Shown piece by piece: positions 1 to 7,892 of a stretch of DNA of 28,346 nucleotides. The translations under genes were made by a program, and so were the position numbers. Position 1 is the stretch's first letter, and each line of letters opens with the position of its first letter. Below the pieces are notes generated by a model. The model was not told the DNA's origin and did no database searches. It worked only from the letters and a program-made list of their open reading frames with translations. This DNA is from a virus. The stretch is from the IMG/VR virus record IMGVR_UViG_3300013132_000199, positions 1 to 28,346 of that record; one strand, given 5' to 3'.

Positions 1-471
1 ATAGGAAATCAAGGACCTATAGGACCGATAGGGCCACAAGGGCCAAGAGGGCCACAAGGGCCAATTGGTCCTATAGGACCGATAGGAAATCAAGGACCTA
101 TAGGACCGATTGGACCACAAGGACCACGCGGACCACAAGGCCCCATAGGCCCGATTGGACCAATCGGTCCAGGAGGACCGGGAGGTCCGGGAGGACCAAT
201 TGGACCTATAGGACCACAAGGACCACAAGGACCACAAGGCCCCATAGGCCCAATTGGACCGATCGGTCCAGGAGGACCAGGAGGACCAGGCGGTCCAATC
301 GGTCCTATAGGACCACAAGGACCACAAGGACCACAAGGCCCCATAGGTCCAATTGGCCCAATCGGTCCAGGAGGTCCCATTGGTCCTATAGGACCACAAG
401 GACCACGCGGACCACAAGGCCCCATAGGTCCAATTGGACCGATTGGGCCGCAAGGACCTACCGGACCTAGC
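1..471 (+). repeat. Tandem DNA repeat coding for the collagen stalk
   Basis: The Gly-Pro-X stretch is built from long DNA units as well as 9-base triplets. A block starting near 109 recurs near 208 and 307 (period 99 bases, 33 residues) and again near 388 (81 bases, two triplets fewer). Each unit has a GPQ/GPR part, a GPI part and a GPG part. The units differ at synonymous and a few coding positions, such as CGC or CAA. This suggests growth and shrinkage by unequal recombination or slippage. Confidence 0.8.
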
Positions 472-1173
472 ACAGCTATTAATGCCACAGCAACCACAAC
501 CAATGCCACGTATTATCCAGTTATGGTTGCAGCCGCGGGCAGCAATCAAACTCCTTTAGTTAGAACCACAGCTACAGCGTTTAGTTTTAACCCCAGTACA
601 CAAACAATGGCTGGAGTTGCGTCTTTATCGGGAACATCAACTAACACCACAATTACTACCAGTAGCTTTAGTTGGGTATTTGATAATACTGGCACATTCA
701 GAAAAACTTTTACATCTGGTACAGGAAATATTGGTTCTAGTACAAACACTTTTAATACAGCATTTGTTAAAGCAACTTCTGCGCAATATGCTGACTTGGC
801 AGAATATTATCTGTCAGACAAACCATACATTAAAGGCACTGTGGTAGAATTTGGAGGCCCAAATGAAATTACAGCCACAATTTCTAACCATAGTCCAAAA
901 ATCGCAGGAGTAGTAACTACTAATCCTGCTTACTTGATGAATAGTAAGTTGACAGGAGAACTTGCTGTACCTATAGCCTTGCAAGGCCGTGTGCCTACTA
1001 TGGTAGTAGGTCCGGTTGGTAAAGGTGACAGACTAGTCAGCAGTGATATTCCTGGAGTAGCTCAACGGTTAAACGCTAACTTATATATTCCCGGGTCAAT
1101 CATTGGTAAAAGCTTAGAAGAATATCATGGAGACATTCCTGCCGTAATCGAGGTTGTAGTAGGAAGAGTTTAA
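1..1173 (+). CDS. Collagen-like tail fibre protein, 5' end missing
   Basis: The frame is open from base 1, so the start lies outside the window; 390 residues are visible. Residues 1 to about 157 are an unbroken Gly-Pro-Y collagen repeat with Y mostly Ile, Gln, Gly or Arg. There is no Lys, and Pro is always at X. Such repeats form trimeric stalks in phage fibres. The rest is a Ser/Thr/Asn-rich beta-type region, then a C-terminal domain from about residue 259 that begins with [10 protein letters not shown] and ends in EVVVGRV. From memory, this YADLAEYY-type ending recurs in fibre proteins of marine T4-like phages, sometimes next to chaperone-like ends. The role is probably host recognition or a virion appendage. 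The next gene follows after 3 bases. The collagen call is certain; the fibre role is inferred from architecture and position. Confidence 0.85.
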   Translation: MGNQGPIGPIGPQGPRGPQGPIGPIGPIGNQGPIGPIGPQGPRGPQGPIGPIGPIGPGGPGGPGGPIGPIGPQGPQGPQGPIGPIGPIGPGGPGGPGGPIGPIGPQGPQGPQGPIGPIGPIGPGGPIGPIGPQGPRGPQGPIGPIGPIGPQGPTGPSTAINATATTTNATYYPVMVAAAGSNQTPLVRTTATAFSFNPSTQTMAGVASLSGTSTNTTITTSSFSWVFDNTGTFRKTFTSGTGNIGSSTNTFNTAFVKATSAQYADLAEYYLSDKPYIKGTVVEFGGPNEITATISNHSPKIAGVVTTNPAYLMNSKLTGELAVPIALQGRVPTMVVGPVGKGDRLVSSDIPGVAQRLNANLYIPGSIIGKSLEEYHGDIPAVIEVVVGRV

Positions 1174-1176
1174 CAA

Positions 1177-1782
1177 ATGACTACTTTAACTGGCGGTGTT
1201 ACTATTACTGGAACAAATATAAGTGGACTTCAGACTGAACTATTGGGTTATAATTCAGATCCTGCAACCACCACTGCCGGCCCGGTGAATGCTTATTACC
1301 GTAGAATGGTTGTAAAAATAATATATACTGCAGCTGAATTAAATTCAGCTGGTATTTCGGGATCTACTACATTGAGAGCCTTAGGGCTTTTTGTAACAAA
1401 TGCTCCTACTAGCAGTTATCAACCTTATCCAAATTATACAGTTGGTATGCAGAACACAGCATCTGCAGTTGGCTCAGATTTGACTTCAGGGTGGACTACC
1501 GTAAGAAATGCTGCTAATTTTAGTTTCACTATTAATACCCCAGGATTATTAACTATACTTGAGTTTAATACTAACTTTACTTGGAACGGAACCAGTAATT
1601 TGGCTATAGGATTTGCTTGGGGTCAAATTCCTACTAACTATGTTTCTGCAGGCGCAGTTCGCTCCAATACGTCGGGATCTTTTCGTGCCGCTGTAGCAGA
1701 TTCGGCAGGTACATACGTATTAACGGATGCAGCTTCATCAACCATATCTGGCCGACCAACTATTACTTTATATCGGATTTAA
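1177..1782 (+). CDS. Putative extracellular beta-domain protein (fibre accessory or adhesin)
   Basis: This is a 201-residue protein starting 3 bases after the fibre stop. It is rich in Thr, Ser, Asn and aromatic residues, with almost no charged helix-type sequence, as expected of a virion surface beta-sandwich. From about residue 40, features such as YRRMVVKIIYTAAEL, GLFVTNAP, NYTVGMQNT, GWTTV and FTWNGTSNLAIGF resemble, from memory, a beta-sandwich domain found in secreted Bacteroidetes-type proteins (pattern: sensor of averaged strands, GWTTV, then F-W-G-T-S-N). Its place directly behind the fibre suggests a fibre tip, adhesin or decoration. No catalytic motif is seen. The domain resemblance is a judgement by eye. 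Confidence 0.6.
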   Translation: MTTLTGGVTITGTNISGLQTELLGYNSDPATTTAGPVNAYYRRMVVKIIYTAAELNSAGISGSTTLRALGLFVTNAPTSSYQPYPNYTVGMQNTASAVGSDLTSGWTTVRNAANFSFTINTPGLLTILEFNTNFTWNGTSNLAIGFAWGQIPTNYVSAGAVRSNTSGSFRAAVADSAGTYVLTDAASSTISGRPTITLYRI

Positions 1783-1784
1783 TC

Positions 1785-1955
1785 ATGGACATTTTTATCA
1801 TTCTTTTACAACCAAATAACTCAGACAGTAAGAATGTTGGTATTATAGGAGTTTACGATACCGTTCAAAAAGCTGATTCGGCAATGCAAGAATTGATTTC
1901 TTCAGGAAAGTGGCAAACGGATGAACTTCAAGTAATTCCCCAGACAGTTCAGTAA
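1785..1955 (+). CDS. Small hypothetical protein
   Basis: A 56-residue frame begins with ATG 2 bases after the previous stop and ends in TAA. It starts MDIFIILLQPNN and continues with a GVYDTVQKADSAMQELISSGKW segment split between a strand and a helix. Short phage proteins with a 'YDTxxKA' helix of this type are common behind structural genes, but I cannot assign a role. The tight spacing to the gene upstream and in-frame, phage-like codon use support it being real. Confidence 0.55.
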   Translation: MDIFIILLQPNNSDSKNVGIIGVYDTVQKADSAMQELISSGKWQTDELQVIPQTVQ

Positions 1956-1973
1956 AATTTAGCTGCTATTGTT

Positions 1974-1990
1974 TTTCTATTAAATAGAAA
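1974..1990 (+). promoter_or_regulatory. Candidate late promoter core inside a small hairpin
   Basis: TTTCTAT at 1974-1980 can pair with ATAGAAA at 1984-1990 around the loop TAA. The central CTATTAAATAG is an inverted repeat and contains TTAAATA, close to the T4 late core TATAAATA. It lies about 30 bases before the ATG at 2016, in the 60-base gap before the sugar and oxygenase gene run. No clear Shine-Dalgarno precedes that ATG. A weak AT-rich hairpin is an alternative reading. Confidence 0.4.
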
Positions 1991-2015
1991 CATATATCTG
2001 TATTTCTAGTTTTTT

Positions 2016-3074
2016 ATGTCCTTTACTTTACACATTCTAACCAATCCTTCTGGCATTACTCATACAAACTATAGAATGGAGCCATTCAATGTGGCTGCAC
2101 TAAAGTTTATCGAAAACATGCAACAACGCGGATACAATCTTGTTCATTACGGACATGAATCTGCCGGAGTCCCATGTGAAAATGCGGTCTGTGTGACCAA
2201 CAAAGAATTTCCTCCACCCGAACATGGAAGCTTACTAAATCATCAACCTAACCTAATAGGTGTTCATAATAATCGAGCCACAAAAGAAGTGGCAAAACGT
2301 AAACGACCCGGAGACATGTTACTGGCGTTTTATGGCCGTGCCAATAAACCCACAATGGATGATCATCAAGATTTATTCTGTTTAGAGCCCAGCATTGGAT
2401 ATCCGCCAGACGCAGTATATAGTAAATACCGAGCATTTGTTAGTTATAGTCAGATGCATTACTATTATGGTTTGCATAAAATGCTGTTAACCCCAAGTTG
2501 GTATGACGCAGTGATACCTAATGCATTTACTCCCAGCGAATTTGAATTTTGCGCAGACAAAGATGATTACTTTGTGTATTTAGGTAGAGTAAACTATGAC
2601 AAGGGCATTGATCTTTGTATTCAAGTTACAGAACGATTGGGCAAACGTTTATTAATTGCGGGGCCTACAAAAGACCTGTCTCATTTAAATTACAGTCAAG
2701 TGCCCAAACACGTAGAATTATTGGGTTATGTAGATCCAAAAAAACGCAGTGATATACTTAAACACGCCCAATGTTTAATGGCTCCTACTCATTACGTTGA
2801 ACCATTTGGTAATATTGTGGCCGAAGCACAATTTTGCGGAACTCCTGTTCTAACTACAGATTGGGGCGGTTTTGTTGACAGTGTAGTGCACGGTGTAACC
2901 GGTTTTCGATGCAAAGATTTTGGTAGCTTTGTACGTGCTGCAGAAAGAGTGCATGAGTTAGATCCACAAACATGTAGATCATGGGCAGAACAAAATTTCA
3001 GCGATGAAGTTGTTCACGACAAATTTGAAGATTGGATTCAAAAAATAGCAAGGCAAAATTTTTATCATGTATAA
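2016..3074 (+). CDS. Family 4-type glycosyltransferase (GT-B fold)
   Basis: This 352-residue protein has the two-lobe layout of retaining GT-B glycosyltransferases. The C-terminal lobe begins near YFVYLGRVNYDKGIDL (about 188-203), the usual start of the GT4 nucleotide-sugar domain. It continues through LLIAGP and VELLGYV to the E-x7-E donor-binding motif at E262 and E270 (EPFGNIVAE), followed by GTPVL and GGFVDSV. It would transfer a sugar from a nucleotide donor to a glycan or protein. It is the first gene of the sugar block and overlaps the cupin gene by 8 bases, so the two are probably translationally coupled. Donor and acceptor are unknown. Confidence 0.85.
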   Translation: MSFTLHILTNPSGITHTNYRMEPFNVAALKFIENMQQRGYNLVHYGHESAGVPCENAVCVTNKEFPPPEHGSLLNHQPNLIGVHNNRATKEVAKRKRPGDMLLAFYGRANKPTMDDHQDLFCLEPSIGYPPDAVYSKYRAFVSYSQMHYYYGLHKMLLTPSWYDAVIPNAFTPSEFEFCADKDDYFVYLGRVNYDKGIDLCIQVTERLGKRLLIAGPTKDLSHLNYSQVPKHVELLGYVDPKKRSDILKHAQCLMAPTHYVEPFGNIVAEAQFCGTPVLTTDWGGFVDSVVHGVTGFRCKDFGSFVRAAERVHELDPQTCRSWAEQNFSDEVVHDKFEDWIQKIARQNFYHV

Positions 3075-3477
3075 AATTTATAGTAAATCAAATCCGTTAA
3101 TTCTTTGCCACTTAGTAAATCGTTATGCCGAAATAACAGAAAGAACCAATGTAGCCGAAGATCATCAATTTTTACAATTAGCAACACTGAAAATGAAAAA
3201 AGGACAAACATTTCGTCCTCACCAACATATTTGGAAAAATACCACAAGACCCTGTATAATTGCACAGGAAAGTTGGGTAGTAATACAGGGCAGTGTAGAA
3301 TGTAAATTCTACGACATAGACGGTAAATTTTTAGAATCTCAAATTATTCGTGCAGGCGATTGCAGTATGACATTCGAAGGTGGTCATACTTATGAAATAT
3401 TAGAAGATGACACAGTGGTGTACGAATATAAAACAGGCCCTTATACAGGACAACACAACGACAAGGTTTTTATTTAA
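3067..3477 (+). CDS. Cupin-fold protein, sugar epimerase/isomerase-like
   Basis: This is a 136-residue single-domain cupin. The first motif reads FRPHQHIWK (two His for a metal), followed by WVVIQGSVECKFYD and an RAGDCSMTFEGGHTYEIL second motif. The ending EYKTGPYTGQHNDK is typical of small cupins found with nucleotide-sugar genes and often labelled sugar epimerases or WbuC/FdtA-like. A 3,4-ketoisomerase role (as FdtA has in amino-sugar pathways) fits the neighbouring aminotransferase and acetyltransferase, but the residues visible do not prove it. It overlaps the GT4 gene and abuts the next ATG directly (TAA then ATG). Confidence 0.65.
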   Translation: MYKIYSKSNPLILCHLVNRYAEITERTNVAEDHQFLQLATLKMKKGQTFRPHQHIWKNTTRPCIIAQESWVVIQGSVECKFYDIDGKFLESQIIRAGDCSMTFEGGHTYEILEDDTVVYEYKTGPYTGQHNDKVFI

Positions 3478-4098
3478 ATGACTAAATTATCAAATGTTCC
3501 GTTATGGAAACAATTGTTTTCTACAAGTCGTGTTGTAGATAATTTTGTTTTTAACGGCGAAGAAATTGATTGGATTGCAGATTATTGTTCAAAATTAAAT
3601 ATTTCTCAAGGTGGGCTGTTTGAATCTAATCCAGATTATTCCACGAGACAGGCAAGAACTGGATGGATTGATATGCCATCTCCTGACACCCAGTGGATCT
3701 ATGATAGATTAAATGCTGCAGTTGAACGGCACAATGATTATACCTTTAATTTAGAATTAACAGGTATTCCTTACATTCAATACGCAGAATACAGTCAAGG
3801 AGGCCATCATGACTTTCATATGGATTTAGCATTTGATGTTCCTACAGTATATGATTATAGAATCAATGAATACTTTAGAAAATTAACAGTAGTTATATTA
3901 TTGACACAGCCTGAAGTAGACTTTGGTGGTGGTCAATTTCAAATTAATATGAGCATGGAAAGAGCACCTGTCCAAATTGGAATGACTAAAGGCAGCGTTT
4001 TACTATTTCCATCATTTTTACTACATAAAGTTTGTCCAGTTACATGGGGATTAAGAAAAACTTTAACTACGTGGGTATTAGGACCAAAACTAAAATAA
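3478..4098 (+). CDS. 2-oxoglutarate/Fe(II) oxygenase, prolyl-hydroxylase type
   Basis: This 206-residue protein has the layout of small 2OG-Fe(II) dioxygenases of the prolyl 4-hydroxylase/PKHD group. It has an iron-binding H114-x-D116 (in HHDFHMD), then LTVVILLTQPEVDFGGGQF, the usual strand and 'GGxF' turn after the motif. A distal iron ligand H183 lies in FPSFLLHKV, and an Arg/Lys near residue 192 would bind the 2OG carboxylate. It should hydroxylate a protein or small substrate using O2 and 2OG. It sits between the cupin and acetyltransferase genes, abutting the former. The substrate cannot be read; the fibre's Gly-Pro repeat or a sugar-linked target are candidates. Confidence 0.8.
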   Translation: MTKLSNVPLWKQLFSTSRVVDNFVFNGEEIDWIADYCSKLNISQGGLFESNPDYSTRQARTGWIDMPSPDTQWIYDRLNAAVERHNDYTFNLELTGIPYIQYAEYSQGGHHDFHMDLAFDVPTVYDYRINEYFRKLTVVILLTQPEVDFGGGQFQINMSMERAPVQIGMTKGSVLLFPSFLLHKVCPVTWGLRKTLTTWVLGPKLK

Positions 4099-4102
4099 TA
4101 TT

Positions 4103-4639
4103 ATGATAGTAGGTAAAGATGTTATAATTAGTCCTTTAGCAGAAATTACAAGACCCAATCTGTGTCAAATCGGTAATCATGTTGCTATAGATGCTTTTTT
4201 CTATTGCAGTACACGATTACATATTGGTGACTATGTACACATTAGTCCGCATGTTGCAGCAATTGGTGGCAAAGACACTGGGTTATACATAGAGGATTTT
4301 TGCTTTCTTAGTGTTGGATCGAGATATATTTGTGGCAGTGAAATGTTTTATGGTGACGGATTAATAGGTCCTTTAATTCCGCAAGAGTACAAAGATAAAC
4401 AACTCTTACAACCGATAACCTTACGAAGATTTAGCGGAGCATTGGCTAATAGTGTAATTTTGCCTGGGGTTGTAATGGCTGAAGGCAGTGTGTTAGGTGC
4501 TAACAGTTTGCTTAAAGAAAATACAGAACCTTGGACAGTATATGCAGGAAATCCAGCCAAGCCAATACGTAAAAGAGCAAGCAGTAAGGCATATGAATAC
4601 GCAGAAAAATTGGGATACAAGTATAATGACAAAATTTAA
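4103..4639 (+). CDS. Left-handed beta-helix (hexapeptide) acetyltransferase
   Basis: This 178-residue protein shows hexapeptide-type coils, for example ITRPNLCQIGNHVAIDAFFY, LHIGDYVHISPHVAAIGG, ANSVILPGVVMAEGSVLGANS, and the characteristic ending WTVYAGNPAKPIRKR. This is the LacA/NodL/WcaF-type acetyl-CoA-dependent acetyltransferase family, normally trimeric and cytoplasmic. It would acetylate a hydroxyl or amino group of a sugar. Its 3' end overlaps the aminotransferase gene by 14 bases, which favours a shared pathway: amination followed by N-acetylation. A plain O-acetyltransferase is equally possible. Confidence 0.82.
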   Translation: MIVGKDVIISPLAEITRPNLCQIGNHVAIDAFFYCSTRLHIGDYVHISPHVAAIGGKDTGLYIEDFCFLSVGSRYICGSEMFYGDGLIGPLIPQEYKDKQLLQPITLRRFSGALANSVILPGVVMAEGSVLGANSLLKENTEPWTVYAGNPAKPIRKRASSKAYEYAEKLGYKYNDKI

Positions 4640-5321
4640 TAGTTGGCCCAGTGGTCGATTACCCACAAATTTTCAAAGACCCGAACTCGAGCAAGTCCGA
4701 CAATTAGGATATGAGTGGTCAGATCCCCGCGATGTTGTTGGTATTTTTGAACGTAAAGTAGCAGAGTTCGCAGGATCACGATATGCTGTGGCAGTGGACT
4801 GTTGTACAAATGGTGTATTTTTATGCTTAAAATATGTACAAGCCAGCGGCCAGATTGAAATTCCAAAACACACCTATCAAAGCATTCCAATGAACATTAT
4901 GCATGCCGGATGTACACCTGTGTTCAGGCAGGAGGAATGGTCGGGAATGTATCAATTACGACCATATGATATTTGGGATGCGGCTACAAGATGGCGTCGG
5001 GGCATGTATCGGGGAGGTTTGCATGTTTGTAGCTTTCAAATTAAAAAACGTGTACCAATTGGCCGCGGCGGCATGATATTAACGGATGATTATGAAGCTT
5101 ATCAATGGTTGGATAAGGCAAGATATGACGGAAGAGACCTTTCAGTTAGTCAATGGGAAGACGACGGAGACATTTGTGGATGGCACATGTACATGACTCC
5201 TGAGGATGCAGCCCGAGGAATTATGTTAATGGATCAAGTTCCTGAAGATAATCCAGACTGTGGCGGGTGGGACAACTATGCAGATTTAAGTCAAAAGAAA
5301 CTTTTTAAAAATTTAATATGA
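4626..5321 (+). CDS. Short DegT/DnrJ/EryC1-type PLP aminotransferase
   Basis: At 231 residues this is well below the usual 360-400 of sugar aminotransferases of this family. Family landmarks are kept: FAGSRYAVAVDCCTNGVFLCL (cofactor phosphate region), IPKHTYQSIPMNIMHAGCTPVF, YDIWDAATRW in place of the PLP-ring Asp motif, and SFQIKKRVPIGRGG, where K140 or K141 should bind PLP. It probably aminates a 4-keto- or 3-keto-6-deoxy nucleotide sugar, such as the product of the next gene. I chose the ATG at 4626 because upstream GTG and ATG codons would give a much larger overlap with the acetyltransferase. The stop overlaps the gmd start (4 bases, ATGA). The missing C-terminal domain leaves activity uncertain. 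Confidence 0.75.
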   Translation: MTKFNSWPSGRLPTNFQRPELEQVRQLGYEWSDPRDVVGIFERKVAEFAGSRYAVAVDCCTNGVFLCLKYVQASGQIEIPKHTYQSIPMNIMHAGCTPVFRQEEWSGMYQLRPYDIWDAATRWRRGMYRGGLHVCSFQIKKRVPIGRGGMILTDDYEAYQWLDKARYDGRDLSVSQWEDDGDICGWHMYMTPEDAARGIMLMDQVPEDNPDCGGWDNYADLSQKKLFKNLI

Positions 5322-6289
5322 AGAAGAAAGCGTTAATTACAGGTATTACCGGTCAAGATGGTAGTTATTTAACAGAATATCTATTAGAACTTGGATATGA
5401 TGTTTATGGTATTGTTCGTAGACACAGCGTACCAGAAAATCAGAGCAGTAGATTGCAACACGTAAACGATAATATAACAAGAATATATGGCGATTTGACA
5501 GACGAGTGGAGCATTGCAAAAGTAATTACAGAAGTTCAGCCTGACGAAATTTATAATTTGGCTGCAATGAGTCATGTCAGAATTAGTTTTGACATGCCCG
5601 CTTTTACTATTAAAACAAATAGTTTAGGTGTGTTAAACATGCTAGAATCGTACAGACAATTTTGTCCGACGGCTCGATTCTATCAAGCCAGCAGCAGCGA
5701 AATGTTTGGTAATAGTATAGACACAGATGGGGTACAGAGATTAACTACTCCGATGACTCCAGTCAGTCCCTATGGTTGTAGCAAAGTAATGGGATTTAAT
5801 CTAACAAGGCACTATCGTGATGCATATAAATTACATGCTTGTAATGGTATATTGTTTAATCATGAAAGTCCACGTAGAGGTACAAACTTTGTTACTAATA
5901 AAGTAGTTAAAACTGCAGTGGAAATTCGCAGAGGATTGACTGATCGATTGGAATTAGGTAATTTAGACAGCAGTCGAGATTGGGGGCATAGTTATGATTA
6001 TGTTCGTGCAATGCATTTACTGTTAAATCATGACACTGCCCGTGATTGGGTTGTCGCCACCGGTGAAAGTCATACAGTAAGAGAATTATGTCAATATGTT
6101 TTTAATAGTTTAAACTTGAACTATGAAGATTATGTAATGCAAAATCAAAAATTTTTGCGACCCGAAGAATTAAAATACCTCAGAGGCGACAGCACAGACA
6201 TACGCCAACAATTAGGTTGGACTCCGAAATATACCTTTGAATCTATGTTAGACGAAATGATTGCGTATTGGATGAAAGAAATCAAATGA
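5318..6289 (+). CDS. gmd: GDP-mannose 4,6-dehydratase
   Basis: This 323-residue short-chain dehydrogenase-fold enzyme converts GDP-mannose to GDP-4-keto-6-deoxymannose, the branch point to GDP-fucose, GDP-rhamnose and GDP-perosamine. The NADP-binding G9-x-x-G12-x-x-G15 (ITGITGQDGSYL), the SSSEMFG catalytic segment (S125-E128) and Y152-x-x-x-K156 (YGCSK) are all present. The family-typical FNHESPRRGTNFVT and LGNLDSSRDWGHSYDYV also match Gmd closely. E. coli Gmd is about 50 residues longer. No GDP-fucose synthase (WcaG type) is visible in the window. It overlaps the aminotransferase by 4 bases and the next gene by 4 (ATGA). Confidence 0.95.
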   Translation: MKKKALITGITGQDGSYLTEYLLELGYDVYGIVRRHSVPENQSSRLQHVNDNITRIYGDLTDEWSIAKVITEVQPDEIYNLAAMSHVRISFDMPAFTIKTNSLGVLNMLESYRQFCPTARFYQASSSEMFGNSIDTDGVQRLTTPMTPVSPYGCSKVMGFNLTRHYRDAYKLHACNGILFNHESPRRGTNFVTNKVVKTAVEIRRGLTDRLELGNLDSSRDWGHSYDYVRAMHLLLNHDTARDWVVATGESHTVRELCQYVFNSLNLNYEDYVMQNQKFLRPEELKYLRGDSTDIRQQLGWTPKYTFESMLDEMIAYWMKEIK

Positions 6290-7134
6290 AAAACTATGTA
6301 TTTGTAATGCCCGGCGGTGGCCCTTTTAGTAGATTTTTACAGTGTGGAATTATTCCACTGGCAGAACAACGCATAGAGTTTGATAATGCGTTTTTAACTT
6401 TAAGTCCATTCGAGGAAAATACCAACAATGACGAATATTTACAAGAAGCAGTAGATCATATTGTTCGAAACAGAACTAATATGGAAAATTATGGTATTGC
6501 TCGGCCATATGATCATATTATGAGTTACGTATTAGATCAGCACGTAGATAGGACATATGAATTTCATGGATACTTACCATTTGGAAAAATGTATACCAAT
6601 GAAGATCCCATTGAGTACAGTCCTATGCTTAATGAATATCGTCGCGTGTTAGGTAAATTTCATATACAAAACGAAATCCGAACCCGCGTGGACAATCTTT
6701 GTAATCTGGTTAACATTGGTAAAAAAACTTTGGGTGTGCATGTCAGAATGACATCCATGTCGGTACACGCCAATGTTGGGAATGTAACTTTTGAAGATTA
6801 CTGTAATGCAGTCGACGAAGAGTTAGCTACAGGATTATATGATGGTATCTACGTTGCTACAGACAATGTAGAAAGTCTCGTTAAAATGGAGCAAAAGTAT
6901 TCTCATTTGATTCGATATTATCCTTACTTACTTAGATTGCCCAATGAACAAATAACAGAACGATGGCAATGGTCATGGGAATATGATATGTTTTTCCAAA
7001 AAAAGTTTTGGCAAGAAAGTTTTATGGAAGCGATGACACTGGCCAGATGTGGCGGATTAGTATGTAGAACCAGTAATTTTAGCAATGCTGCTATTGTGTT
7101 TAGTAATTCGATCGACAGAGTTCGGCGCATATGA
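6286..7134 (+). CDS. Fucosyltransferase-like glycosyltransferase (GT23/GT65-like fold)
   Basis: I chose the ATG at 6286, which overlaps the gmd stop as ATGA; an in-frame TTG at 6268 would add six residues. The 282-residue product has LGVHVRMTSMSVHA (G150, H152, R154). This matches the H-x-R motif that binds the GDP-sugar phosphate in alpha-1,6-fucosyltransferases (NodZ, Fut8) and O-fucosyltransferases. A later LARCGGLVCRTSNFSNAAIVFS resembles their C-terminal donor-binding segment. Coupling to gmd supports a GDP-6-deoxyhexose donor. The acceptor is unknown. The family assignment is by motif only. Confidence 0.65.
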   Translation: MKNYVFVMPGGGPFSRFLQCGIIPLAEQRIEFDNAFLTLSPFEENTNNDEYLQEAVDHIVRNRTNMENYGIARPYDHIMSYVLDQHVDRTYEFHGYLPFGKMYTNEDPIEYSPMLNEYRRVLGKFHIQNEIRTRVDNLCNLVNIGKKTLGVHVRMTSMSVHANVGNVTFEDYCNAVDEELATGLYDGIYVATDNVESLVKMEQKYSHLIRYYPYLLRLPNEQITERWQWSWEYDMFFQKKFWQESFMEAMTLARCGGLVCRTSNFSNAAIVFSNSIDRVRRI

Positions 7135-7892
7135 AACATGCGTTTTTTGTCACTAGCAGCATAGAACTGGATCAAAGTAAACCATTCAAAGGTACTAAAT
7201 CCAGGACTGTGTTTTCTACTAGAGAACGATTGGAACAGACGATTCGAACGTTACAAAGTTGCCATAGTTTAGATCCTCACGCAGATGTTTATCTAATAGA
7301 CAGCAGTGTAACTCATTTTGCAGAACTATATCAAATTCCTAACTTACATTATTATAAGTTAGAACAAATTAATTCAGAAATTGCTGATACGGTTCGAACG
7401 TATCCTAATAAGTCATATTGCGAATGCTTAATGATTTTAGAGTTTTTTAAGCATTATAAATCTACATTAAAACAATACGATTTCATTACTAAATTATGCG
7501 GTAGATATTTTTTTGACGAAACATTTAATTTATCACAATACAATCAACAAAATGTTGGAAAATTTTTCTTAAAGACTCCGATGTCGTGGTCGGGGCAACA
7601 TATTGACTTTTTAACTGAAGAACAATTGCCCAAAGATTTACTAGTCAACGGCGAACTAACTGGGACTTATACTGTAGCACATGGCTTACATAGAGACAGA
7701 CTTGATCATTATGAAGCACTAATGTTTGCATGTGCTCAGAGTAGTATGAAACATGCAAAATTTTATTATCAAGATGTTGAATATAGTTTGTATTACTTTT
7801 TAAGACTTTTTAATCTATTAGACGATGTTGTAATTGTGCCATGGGATGTACACGGCCAATCGGGTGTTACTGGGAAATGGATGAAATATTAA
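7131..7892 (+). CDS. Putative glycosyltransferase, family not recognised
   Basis: This 253-residue protein starts with ATGA overlap and ends sharing one base with the next start (TAATG), inside the sugar block. It starts with a strand-like MKHAFFVTSSIEL, has a long basic helix, then ADVYLID and YDFITKLCGRYFFDETFNL. The 'K-x-x-GRY' segment recalls phage and capsule glycosyltransferases of the WavE-like kind, where it follows the sugar-binding region. No clear DxD motif is visible. The operon position is the main argument for a glycan role. Confidence 0.45.
   Translation: MKHAFFVTSSIELDQSKPFKGTKSRTVFSTRERLEQTIRTLQSCHSLDPHADVYLIDSSVTHFAELYQIPNLHYYKLEQINSEIADTVRTYPNKSYCECLMILEFFKHYKSTLKQYDFITKLCGRYFFDETFNLSQYNQQNVGKFFLKTPMSWSGQHIDFLTEEQLPKDLLVNGELTGTYTVAHGLHRDRLDHYEALMFACAQSSMKHAKFYYQDVEYSLYYFLRLFNLLDDVVIVPWDVHGQSGVTGKWMKY

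Noticed and set aside
1-471. The repeat array as a CRISPR or diversity-generating element.
   Set aside because: There are no spacers, no cas genes, no reverse transcriptase and no template repeat; the array codes in one frame for Gly-Pro-X.
90-509. Long minus-strand frame that also reads as Gly-Pro collagen.
   Set aside because: The complement of GGN-CCN codon pairs is again GGN-CCN, so a Gly-Pro repeat mirrors itself. The plus strand continues into a fibre domain with typical phage codon use; the minus strand does not.
4497-4625. GTG start extending the aminotransferase by 43 residues.
   Set aside because: It would overlap the acetyltransferase by about 140 bases and adds no family sequence; ATG 4626 gives the usual short overlap.
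6268-6285. TTG start for the fucosyltransferase-like gene after gmd.
   Set aside because: The ATG at 6286 forms an ATGA overlap with the gmd stop, the pattern used at several other junctions in the block.
7841-7891. ATG 7841 as start of the GT10-like gene.
   Set aside because: The extra residues (GCTRPIGCYWE) overlap the upstream gene and match no GT10 start; ATG 7892 shares one base with the stop.
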